From contig OX243825.1 in the NCBI GenBank assembly GCA_945859605.1, positions 318,270-382,269 of the forward strand: 64,000 bases of DNA, in the 5' to 3' direction. The translations under genes and the position numbers were made by a program. Below, piece after piece: positions 54,690 to 64,000 of the stretch. Below the pieces are notes generated by a model, which had not been told where the DNA came from, made no database searches, and was given only the letters and a program-made list of their open reading frames with translations. Each line of letters opens with the position of its first letter. Position 1 is the stretch's first letter. This DNA is from Lumbricus rubellus (taxonomy: Eukaryota; Annelida; Clitellata; Crassiclitellata; Lumbricidae).

Positions 54690-54800
54690 CCTTCTATCTA
54701 TCCATCAGTCAATTCATCTATCCAACTATCCATCCATTCATCCTTTCATTCATCCTTCTATCCATCTTTTCATCCATCCATCCATCCTTTCATTAATCCA
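54690..54800. repeat. (ATCC)n run
   Basis: ATCC/ATTC tetranucleotides. Confidence 0.85.
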
Positions 54801-55209
54801 TCCGTCTGTCCTTTTGTTCTCCGCTATATTATATCTGTTCGTCAATTTCCTTTGCATTTCTCTGTTGATCGTTTTATGATGTCTGACCGTTTTTGCCTCC
54901 ATGAGTCTCTAACAATTCTTTCCCTTATAATCCTTTTGTTGCCTTTGCCTCTGTGTACCTCGCAGCCCTCTCGTTTGTCGGAGTAACGGATTGAAGAGAG
55001 AGGGGAGAGGAGGGGTGGATGGGGGGAGGGAGGGATGGAGGGAAGACCGGATGAGACAGAGGTGGAGAGGAGGATGCAGCGTTAGGTGGGGGTATGGTGG
55101 GTATAATGGACCTCGTGCAAGTGACAAGCGCAGGTCAGTTGTGAGGTTCACATCCGACGGAGGAAGAAGAATAAAGAGCTTTAGATGTACATGTAGTTTG
55201 ACCTGACAG

Positions 55210-55335
55210 TCAATTCACTAAAGCTCTATCTATAGTTATGTCTGTCTCTGTCTGTCTCTATCTGTCTGTCTGTCTGTCTGTCTCTTTCTTTCTCTGTCTG
55301 TCTCTTTCTTTCTCTGTCTGTCTCCGCTTGTCTCC
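55210..55335. repeat. CTGTCTCT tract
   Basis: CTGT runs and a duplicated TCTCTTTCTTTCTCTGTCTG unit. Confidence 0.85.
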
Positions 55336-56590
55336 GTTCTTCAGAACCTGTTTGCTACTGATGTTGTTTCGGCTAAAGAGGTTTGTGAGTTAACGAACAC
55401 AATGACATCTTTAACAATAACTCACGAAACGTTTACTTCTCCAATTTGATTCGCGAATCATAACTATAGTCGTGACGTAGCGCCAGGCACAGTGTGCAGC
55501 TGGCGCTATAGAAGTTTTCCAGTATAATTATAATTATTGTGCATTATGCATGGAAAGGATGGACGGATGGATATCTTCAGCGTATCTATTGAGTGAGAAT
55601 CAAACAAAGAGTTTTTCATCTCATTGTCTTTTACTGATATGATGAGAGATCGATGCTACTGTAACTATCGCCGCCGATGCTGTTGCTTCTCTTCTTCTTG
55701 TGAATTGTCTTTTTTTCTAAGATTCCAATCAGTCTCTCTTCTGATTTCAAATCTGTAGTTTTTTTTGCGACCATCGTGATAGCAAATATATATATATTAC
55801 ATATAATATATATATATATATTACATAAAATTATAATAATATGTATATATATATATATATATATACAGCGTGTTTAATCCATACTTCTCCAGTGGGAAAG
55901 TCCCCCCCCCAGAGATGTCCATGTCCCCCACACACACGTACACATACATCTAAAGACACAGACGAACAGACATACACGTACACATATATCTAAAGACACA
56001 GACGAACAGACACACACACATACACATACAATTGCAGATCTACATGTAGTCAGACATGATTGTGAAGATTGAAGCGATGAGCGATTGGCTGAAATTGATA
56101 AGAGAACCGGATCTGCAGAGAAATCGGAAATATTAGAATCGAACATCGAGAGAAGCACGAGAGGTGAAAGAGGTCAGCAAGGATGAAGAGGGAAGAGGAG
56201 AAGGAATAGGAGTGTCTATGGAGGAAGAGAAATATGAAACTGAGTAGGAAGAAGAGGAGAAGAAGAGGAGGAGGAAGAAGAGAAGAGGAGTAGGAGGATA
56301 AGGATGATAGGGAGGATAGGAGGGAGGGTGTCATTTGTTGGTGAGGATGTCTCGCTTTTCTTTGAAACCTGAATCCCGGTACAAGATTTCTTGTACCACT
56401 CTGCAAGGTCGACGGTCGGAGAGGGAAGGGTGAGGTCGGGAAGAGGGGGGGGGGGGTGGAAAGGCTGGATGGACGCGTGTCTTTGGTTCGATTGGTTGAG
56501 TGAACGTGTTGACGAAAATGAAGAGAAAATTATGGAATCGGATTTAAGGGAATATGGGAGAGAGGGAGAGTTGAAATGTGGAAGATAGAC
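55336..56590. other. Unassigned sequence with TA run and short repeats
   Basis: TA run at 55785-55865, a duplicated CTAAAGACACAGACGAACAG unit at 55945-56010, and a purine tract at 56180-56330. No gene recognised. Confidence 0.4.
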
Positions 56591-56594
56591 AGAT

Positions 56595-57030
<436 letters not shown>

Positions 57031-57064
57031 GAAGCGTAGTCATCTGTTGAGAGCAAGTGAAAGT

Positions 57065-57150
57065 GTGATATAATGCTATAATATATATATATATAATATA
57101 TATATATAATTATATATATATATTATATATATATATGGTGATATTGAGAG
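57065..57150. repeat. TA-rich run
   Basis: TATATA with short AATATA interruptions. Confidence 0.85.
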
Positions 57151-57449
57151 ATGAAGGTCATCGACTTCATTTGGACTTGGACTGCTTTGTCACGTGACAT
57201 CGTCTCCTCCACCTCCTCCATCCATCCTTCTCCACTTTCCACTCCAACCTATCCATCCTCTCTTTCTTACATCCTTTTTCTCTTCCATCCATCAAACGTT
57301 CGTCTGTCGATGCGTTTCCCTCTTCAACCATCTTTCCTTTCGCTCCCGGAAGTCGTCTGGCGCAAAGCATGACGGTTGATGTCGTCCGGATCTTTTGCCA
57401 GTAGTTGTCACGTGACTTAGAAACGGCGACGACACGTGAAAGGAAGACA

Positions 57450-57780
57450 GAGGAGGGAAGAATTGGGAGGAGGAAGAGGAAAATAGAAAGAAGAAGTAGG
57501 GAGGGGCAGAAAAAGAGGAATAAGAGGAGGAAGAAGAAGAAGAAGAAGAAGAAGAAGAAGAAAAGGAAGAAGAAGAAGAAGAAAAAGAGGAGGAGAAGAC
57601 GGAGGAGGAGAAGGCTGACAGAGTTGACACTGAAAAGGTTTTTGCAGATGTTGGGTTGAAATTGCCGTCAGACGAGTAGGAGGAGGAGGAGGAGGAGAGG
57701 AGGAAGAAGAGGATGACAAGGAGGAGGAAAAGGAGAAAGAGGTGGAGAAGAAGGAGGAGGAAGGTGAGGAGGAGGAGCAG
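57450..57780. repeat. GAA/GGA purine tract
   Basis: (GAA)n at 57525-57590 and GGAGGA at 57675-57780. Non-coding. Confidence 0.85.
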
Positions 57781-57781
57781 T

Positions 57782-57969
57782 GCCAGATTAACCATGGCGC
57801 AACTGGCGCACTTGCGCCAGGCCTTCTTTCGGGGGTAAAAATTTAAAAAAAACATTGAGAAATCCGATTATTCGATCGAATTTGTTTATATAAGTCACAG
57901 TGTGGCTTATTTAAAATGTTTCATTTCTAAAACAAGCAATGCATATAAAATTTGGTGGCATTATAAAAA
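57782..57969. mobile_element. Possible DNA-transposon terminus cut by the gap
   Basis: Starts CAGTGCCAGATTAACCATGG with a GGCGCAA...TTGCGCC foldback, resembling ends of some hAT families. AT-rich sequence runs into the gap and no matching end is visible. Confidence 0.3.
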
Positions 57970-58169
57970 NNNNNNNNNNNNNNNNNNNNNNNNNNNNNNN
58001 NNNNNNNNNNNNNNNNNNNNNNNNNNNNNNNNNNNNNNNNNNNNNNNNNNNNNNNNNNNNNNNNNNNNNNNNNNNNNNNNNNNNNNNNNNNNNNNNNNNN
58101 NNNNNNNNNNNNNNNNNNNNNNNNNNNNNNNNNNNNNNNNNNNNNNNNNNNNNNNNNNNNNNNNNNNNN
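57970..58169. other. Assembly gap (200 N)
   Basis: 200 undetermined bases. The round number suggests a placeholder length. Confidence 0.99.
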
Positions 58170-58259
58170 TGCCACGGGGAAGGTGGAAGAATGGGAAGTT
58201 GGGGGCAGTGCGGAGGATGCTTTTCATCCACGCTGTATATTAATCCATAGCATCACCAT

Positions 58260-60401
58260 TAGGCTGGAGCTTAAGAAATTAAAAAAAGAAAAAATTTAAT
58301 ATTTGAAAGTCGTACCCCCCAAATCTGTTCCTTATTATATAGAAACAATGTGAAAAAAGTTTGAGCAGTGAATTCGTATGTTTAGAGGTAGCTCAATTCC
58401 CTAAGATATTACGAAAACGACGAAAATTCTGCGAACTACGTCGGATATTTCTTTTAAACTGAACACAATATTTACTTTTGAACGAAAACACACTGCTCAA
58501 AAATTCTTTAACAGAGTATATCAGATTCTATAGCATAAGTCTCACAAAGTCCAGCAAACTCATGGATCTCTTGTTTTCATGGCAACCCGGACAGAGGCTG
58601 TTTCCTGCTATCAGGATACATTTTACGATGGTCCTCGACAACTTGCAGCAGGAACTGCAGCTGTGTTTCATCACGGGTTAATAATCCACTGTACTCCTGA
58701 ATGAGCGCCACTCCACGTTCAGCATAGTCATTGACAACTTTCAGAGACTCCACTGTTTCTGTAGCCTGCTTGTAGTCATCTCTATCTTCCCACAAGTCCG
58801 TATCAACTGCGAGAAATCCGTCTGGAAGTTCCAGCATTTGGATCAGTGTCATTGACTGGGCTGTGACAAAATCTTCCAAGTTCTTATCCTTGAAGGAATC
58901 CAGAGCAATTGTGATTCGCTTGGAATGGTCCTTATCTCGGCTTGCTCTATTTTGCATGGCACTCACCATCAGTCTCTTCGTTGATGAACTGACTCGACGG
59001 TCGAAGAAAGCCAGGCTCACCAGTTCCTGTGACATGTACCACAAGTGATTCAAAAACGTGCGATGTTGCCTTTGAGATGGCTGAATGGATTGATAAGTAA
59101 TCAAGCAGTGTAGTGAGTTCAGAAGCAGCAGGCCTTTGTAAGGAGCATGTGATGCTTGAGGTGCGGAGATCCAAGCTTTCAGGTAGACACGTATTGCAAA
59201 CACAAATACATCCCGTAATCCTCTCTCGTCTGCAGGAGTCAGTTTGAATTGAGTCTTGAACATCCAGATTTTGAGACTGTATATGACTTTGGACATCCAT
59301 CGGGCATGGTGCATTGCTCCGAGTGACATGAATCGCACTCCTGTGGATGGAGCAGCACCAAGAAAGACAATTGCAAGTTCCAAGAATTCTTTATAAAGAT
59401 TTCTTGGATGACTGTTGAAGATGCTTGTTGGCATAATCGATTGTCTAGCTTCATGTCTTCCACAAGAGCTGCCACGTCATGAGCTGAAATTCCTGCTTCA
59501 TACTTGGCTGTGTCTATGAGTCCCCAATTTTTCTGGAAGCGTTTGAAGAGTGCAACCTGCGGAGAAGATGTGGTGGGCCCCAAGCACACTTTGAACACTA
59601 CACCAACTATCAATTCCATAATGTGATGCCTGCAAGCCAGTGACAAGAGCTCCTTCTCAAGCTTCTTCTCGAGGAGGACACAGGCTCCAGCGATTCGACC
59701 AGAGTTTGAGCTGGTCGTATCAAAACACATAGCTCGGATGCTGTTGGATATGCCCCAGTCTTCAATGGCTCCAAAGACAGCAACAGCCTGAGCCTCGCCT
59801 GTTCCAGATGGAAGCTTGGCAACTGTGAGTAGCTGAGAAAGTCCTTTCCTGAAACCAATACTGGCAGGCGATCGACCTCTTTTTCAGTATGATCAGGGAT
59901 CAGCTTGCCGTCCCAGTGAACAACAAGTGGAGTGTTACCCTGTCAACTCTTTTTTATATTTACTTATCTCTGAGCTCGGTGTTCTACTCTATACAATGCC
60001 TCCAGCTGTTAAACAAATATACTGCAGCTACTGCTGCATCAGTGTTGCTTACAAGTCTAAACATGTCTGTAATATGAATTCATGGAAATTGTGTCTTGTC
60101 AGCAAAACAATGTGATCTAAGTGAGTGTATGATTGGAAAATGTTACAATTTACTTAGCAAATAAGATTTGGCTATTTATTTATGATGAGAATTAATTAAG
60201 AAATAAAATGCTAGTTTCAGTGGTATCCGAAATATAAAGGCTGCCACAGCTCTGGTATCAAAAACTTCACCATCATTGAGCTACCCCTAAATATTGTTCA
60301 ATGGTACTGATATTTTGCCAGAATTTTTATTTCATATACAGAAAAAAACGGAGGGGGTACGAAAATCACATTTCACAAGTAAAAAAATAAGCTCCAGCCT
60401 A
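58260..60401 (-). mobile_element. Decayed DNA transposon with TAGGCTGGAGCTTA ends
   Basis: The left end is TAGGCTGGAGCTTA at 58260 and the right end is its reverse complement, finishing at 60401. Subterminal motifs also match in mirrored order: CGTACCCCC about 50 bp in, and TTTAG(A/G)GGTAGCTCAAT about 120 bp in. No clear target duplication was found. The transposase-like remnant inside is on the minus strand. Confidence 0.75.
58577..59936 (-). pseudogene. Transposase-like (RNase H-fold) pseudogene
   Basis: Minus-strand order: LVVHWDGKL (59927 region), AMCFDTTSSNSG, LSLACRHHIMEL, then after a frameshift near 59420 LYKEFLELAIVFLGA, GAMHHARWMSKVIYSLKI and LWYMSQELVSLAFFDRR, ending at 58577. A further frameshift lies near 59850. 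WDG and FDTT are placed like the first two acidic residues of an RNase H-like transposase. I recognise the protein type as a family widespread in invertebrate genomes but cannot name it; hAT-like is a guess. The N-terminal part is missing. Confidence 0.7.
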
Positions 60402-60659
60402 GTACATATATCTATATACATGTACATATACATATTATGAGAGATGACAGTATTGTTGAATATATCACGGTATGTATATAATTATATTTTTATATATATG
60501 TGCATATAGTATATATATAATTATACATGTATATACATACATATTATGAGAGATGGCAGTATAATTGTTGACTATAATATCATGGTAACAAAGACTCTGC
60601 TAGCACCGGAATTTTTAATATCAATTCAATTCATGAATCGTCATCTAATGTTTCAACCA

Positions 60660-60935
60660 AGAATATGCACGATGACGGGATATGAATATGTATGATGAAG
60701 AGGTATGAATATGCATGATGAAGGGATATGAATATGTATGATGAAGAGGTATGAATATGCATGATGAAGGGATATGAATATGTATGATGAAGAGGTATGA
60801 ATATGTATGATGAAGAGGCATGAATATGCATGATGAAGAGGTATGAATATGCATGATGAGGGGATATGAATATGTATGATGAAGAGGTATAAATATGCAT
60901 AATGAAGGAGTATGAATTGAATATGCATGATGAAG
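60660..60935. repeat. 23-bp minisatellite (ATGAATATGYATGATGAAGRG)
   Basis: About 12 copies of GGTATGAATATGCATGATGAAGA with C/T and A/G variants. All three minus frames stay open as His/Ser/Ile/Phe repeats. Confidence 0.93.
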
Positions 60936-61220
60936 GGCTTATCCAGGTATCACGTGGTCAGCCTGAAGCGGTCAGTCAATTGTTTTATAATTAGCAACTT
61001 CTATAGCGCCAGTGTCTTATGCGCAAAGCATCAAACGATGACGCTCCAGCGTCAAGTCAATATTATCGTTTGATGATTGACAGATTGACAGACGTAGCAG
61101 ATGAGCAGAACGCAACGTGTCAACGGTCTATAATTGTCTTGAACACAGATCCAGCGGTTAGACAATGGCCATTGTTCTGAACGACTTGACTTCTGTTCCA
61201 CTGATCAGATGAAACGAAGA
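60936..61220 (-). other. Gene B 3' UTR or downstream sequence
   Basis: Unique sequence beyond the gene B stop. No AATAAA was seen on the gene strand. Confidence 0.4.
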
Positions 61221-62090
61221 TCAGACAATGACATCTGGTCCAGCGATGATACCAGCAGCGGCGGATACAGAGGCAGATGGAGATGAGGATGAGGATGAAG
61301 TGAGTGGGAGGATGGGGTTGGTCGTGGGAATGAGTCTATCGTATGCGCAGTCATATGTCCTTTGTCTTCGCATCGTCTGTGCTTCATGACCAACCGGATG
61401 TTGCTGCTGCTGATGCTGCTGCTGATGCTGTTGCTGCTGCTGTGGCTGCTGATGCTGATGTTGCTGATGCTGCTGTTGTTGAGCGCGTCCTGCGTTGTTC
61501 AGGTAAGAGTTGGATAGAAGTCGGTCGATATAGATACCGAGTTCAGCGGATGATGTTGATGAAGCGCTCGTGTCTTTCAGCAGCAGACTGTGTTGCTGTT
61601 GTTGTTGTTGTTGTTGATGTTGATGTTGCTTTCTGTACGGCAGAGTCCTGCTCTGACCGAGTCCACCAACATCACCTCCACTTCCTCCTCCTCCTCCTCC
61701 TAATGGAGGAAGACGAGCAGAGGCAGGAGTTGGAGGAGACCTCGCCTCCGACGTCCTTTCCTCTGGCGTAGGCACGAGGCCCTGGAAGCGGACCATTGGA
61801 TGGCTATGTCCCCCGGTGATGGCGGAGGAAGAGGCAGCAGCACATTGTGATGAAGACTTGAGAGGCTGGAGCCAGTACGCCCCTCGCGGTGGTGGCGGTG
61901 GTGGTGGGATGCATCGCTCTCGATTGTGTCTCACGTGACCACCAGCCTCTCCTTCTTCACTCGGACCTCGACCGCTGTCCGTGACCGACCCTTCGACGGA
62001 GTGCACGCTCTCCTTCTCCACATCACTGCTTCCCTTGTGTTGTCCTCCTCCTCCTCTTTCCTGCAGCAACGGTGGTGGAGGGTGACCGGC
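61221..62090 (-). CDS. Protocadherin gene B, terminal exon: cytoplasmic tail
   Basis: 289 codons plus stop. The gene strand shows CTCTTTTCCAG immediately before GCC at 62090, a strong phase-0 acceptor, the same phase as in gene A. The exon encodes VEKESVHSVEGSVTDSGRGP then SEEG, closely matching the gene A tail motif. An aromatic (Y/F)W motif (AYWLQP here, YFWPQS in gene A), Pro-, Gly- and Gln/His-rich segments and a C-terminal D-V-I-V follow. The last four codons and stop share the same bases with gene A (GTCATTGTCTGA). Extracellular and membrane exons must lie beyond 64000. A separate gene is inferred because this terminal exon is upstream of gene A's start. Confidence 0.87.
   Translation of the reverse strand, partial: AGHPPPPLLQERGGGGQHKGSSDVEKESVHSVEGSVTDSGRGPSEEGEAGGHVRHNRERCIPPPPPPPRGAYWLQPLKSSSQCAAASSSAITGGHSHPMVRFQGLVPTPEERTSEARSPPTPASARLPPLGGGGGGSGGDVGGLGQSRTLPYRKQHQHQQQQQQQQHSLLLKDTSASSTSSAELGIYIDRLLSNSYLNNAGRAQQQQHQQHQHQQPQQQQQHQQQHQQQQHPVGHEAQTMRRQRTYDCAYDRLIPTTNPILPLTSSSSSSPSASVSAAAGIIAGPDVIV
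61395..61620. repeat. Gln-coding CTG/TTG repeats in gene B tail
   Basis: CTG/ATG/TTG triplet clusters at 61400-61480 and 61590-61630. On the gene strand they encode Gln and His runs. Confidence 0.85.
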
Positions 62091-62129
62091 CTGGAAAAGA
62101 GGAAAAAGAAGAAGACGGTTATTATTATA

Positions 62130-62219
62130 ATAATCACTATTCACATCAGCATCTTTACATCAGTGAACCACGACATCAGCATCAGCATCATGATCATCAT
62201 CATCATCATCATCATCATT

Positions 62220-62263
<44 letters not shown>

Positions 62264-62345
62264 AAGCAGCAGCAGCAGCAGCATCAGCATCATCATCATC
62301 AGCAGCATGAGCAGCATCAGCAGCATCAGCAGCAACATCAGCCGT
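62130..62345. repeat. CAT and CAG trinucleotide arrays
   Basis: (CAT)n at 62190-62262 and CAG/CAT mixtures to 62340. They begin about 40 bp beyond the gene B acceptor, on the intron side. Confidence 0.9.
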
Positions 62346-62429
62346 GGTGCCACTTCTGCATGCATGGGTGTCACTGTTTGCATTCAAGTGGGAGATCGAT
62401 CAATCAAGTGGGCGTTTAATAGACAAAAA

Positions 62430-63285
62430 GACAGACGAATGGAAGGACGCAGAGGACGAGAAGGACGAATGGAAGGACGATTGGAAGGACAGATGGATGA
62501 AAGGACAGAAGGACGGATGGATGGAAGGACAGAAGGACGGACGGATGGAAGGACGGATGGAAGGACGGATGGAAGGACGGACGGATGGAAGGACGGATGG
62601 ATGGAAGGACAGAAGGACGGATGGATGGAAGGACAGAAGGACGGATGGATGGAAGGACAGAAGGACGGACGGATGGAAGGACGGATGGAAGGACGGATGG
62701 AAGGACGGATGGAAGGACGGACGGATGGAAGGACGGATGGATGGAAGGACAGAAGGACGGATGGATGGAAGGACAGAAGGACGGATGGATGGAAGGACAG
62801 AAGGACGGACGGATGGAAGGACGGATGGAAGGACGGATGGAAGGACGGATGGATGGAAGGACGGACGGATGGAAGGACGGATGGATGGAAGGACAGAAGG
62901 ACGGATGGATGGAAGGACAGAAGGACGGATGGATGGAAGGACAGAAGGACGGACGGATGGAAGGACGGATGGAAGGACGGATGGAAGGACGGACGGATGG
63001 AAGGACGGATGGATGGAAGGACAGAAGGACGGATGGATGGAAGGACAGAAGGACGGATGGATGGAAGGACAGAAGGACGGACGGATGGAAGGACGGATGG
63101 AAGGACGGATGGAAGGACGGATGGATGGAAGGACGGACGGATGGAAGGACGGACGGATGGAAGGACGGACGGATGGAAGGACGGACGGATGGAAGGACGG
63201 ACGGACAGAAGGACGGACGGATGGAAGGACAGAAGGAAGGACAGATGTAAGGACAGAAGGAAGGACAGAAGGACGGATGGAGCGA
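62430..63285. repeat. GGAC/GGAT/AGAA complex minisatellite
   Basis: Tetramer-based units (GGATGGAAGGAC, AGAAGGACGGAT) are arranged in higher-order blocks of about 115-120 bp repeated roughly six times, marked by AGGACAGAAGGACGGACGGA. Both strands stay open in several frames (up to about 475 codons including flanks). Not genes. Confidence 0.95.
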
Positions 63286-64000
63286 TTTTCCACAACGAAT
63301 CTCTGTCGTCGGGATGTATCGATGATCTGGTTTCGTCGATCCGAGAAACTTAGCGTCAACGGAGCGTTATCAAAGTGTCAACGGAGCGTTATCAGAGTGT
63401 CAACGGAGCGTTATCAAAAGTGTCAAAGGAAGGAGATGAGGAAAGATGGATGTGGAGAAGTCAACGGTGCGAGAGAAAAGAGTGGAGAACTTTTTTCTTG
63501 TTCCACGAAGAAGTCGTCCGTCTAAGAAAAGGACGAATCGCGACTGACAGCAACTAATTGAATCCTCATAACAAAGAATGATCGAATGTATCGCAAACAA
63601 AAGAACCATTGTTGACCATGTCGTCATCGACTCTTCATCATCATCATCTTCTCCCCTTCTCCCACATCTTCTTCTCCTCCTTCTTCGCCTTCATCTCCTT
63701 ATCCTTCTCCTCGTATACCGTATACGTCACTATTGCATGTCTTCCAGTGTTACCATATTCTATCACCACGATCGTGCTCGCCTCTAATGCCCTATTCGAC
63801 GCATTAATTTTTCTCAGCTCTCGATCATTAATAATTATCTTTTAAATATAATCACTGTCGAAGACTCTTGTCAGACAATTGCGCAAAGACTATAATAATG
63901 CATTTAACTTTGCTCTATGGACTTAAAACTAATCTTTTAATTAGATGGGAATAAACATTTATTACCAAACAGAATCATGTAATTCGGTGAAGATAAATAT
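63286..64000. other. Right-edge sequence, probably gene B intron
   Basis: Contains three copies of GTCAACGGAGCGTTATCA at about 63354-63420. The rest is unassigned and ends AT-rich. No homologue of the 30-codon gene A exon was seen here. Confidence 0.4.

Noticed and set aside
55865..55900. TACAGCGTG as a mariner terminus paired with CACGCTGTA at 58229
   Set aside because: Only the first nine bases match and the subterminal sequences diverge; the assembly gap lies between them.
61926..63525. Plus-strand open frames of 393-475 codons (Asp/Gly/Arg/Trp repeats)
   Set aside because: They are driven by the GGAC/GGAT minisatellite and overlap the antisense of the gene B exon.

Overview
This window is animal genomic DNA. 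It carries multi-domain cadherin genes with spliced, phase-matched exons, a Ty3/gypsy retrotransposon with metazoan GMR1-like domain order, hAT, mariner and Helitron-like DNA transposons, and a very high load of micro- and minisatellites. No bacterial-type operon, ribosomal RNA, convincing tRNA or CRISPR array was seen. Frequent TACATGTA-type motifs and delta-like protocadherins with Gln/Gly/Pro-rich tails fit a lophotrochozoan such as a mollusc, but that assignment is an inference and no species is proposed.

Layout. (1) 7155-24582, minus strand: one protocadherin gene (gene A). A 960-codon exon (23411-20532) holds the signal sequence, seven cadherin repeats, the membrane segment and the start of the tail. 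A 30-codon exon (12444-12355) follows, then a terminal exon (8003-7155) with a conserved tail motif and a C-terminal V-I-V. All junctions are phase 0 with canonical splice sites, giving a 1272-residue protein. A 5' UTR acceptor (23470) and a possible 5' UTR exon donor (24581) lie upstream. Its introns hold a 52-bp G-rich minisatellite, a 29-bp minisatellite, a complete but decayed hAT element with an 8-bp target duplication, a small TTAA-flanked hairpin element and two hairpins.

(2) 24.6-40 kb: mostly non-coding. It holds long tandem repeats, a mariner-type inverted-repeat element (29201-29993), one end of a second mariner family (30201) and possible LINE debris.

(3) 39.9-49.8 kb: a GGAAT/GGCAT satellite interrupted by a small inverted-repeat element, which is itself interrupted by a young LTR retrotransposon (40325-46697). 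That element has GMR1-like order (gag-protease-integrase before RT/RNase H) but has lost most of its reverse transcriptase.

(4) 49.8-61 kb: microsatellites, a Helitron-like element (51778-53001), an assembly gap (57970-58169) and a decayed DNA transposon (58260-60401).

(5) 61221-62090, minus strand: terminal exon of a second protocadherin (gene B), whose remaining exons lie right of the window. It shares the tail motif and C-terminal V-I-V with gene A, so the window appears to sit in a head-to-tail protocadherin array. From 62.1 kb to the end there are GAT/CAG and GGAC/GGAT repeats and unassigned sequence.

The cadherin exons are the only sequences supported here as functional host genes. 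The many long open frames in repeats, such as about 1000 codons in each minus frame of the 46.8-49.8 kb satellite, arise from repeat units that lack stop codons.
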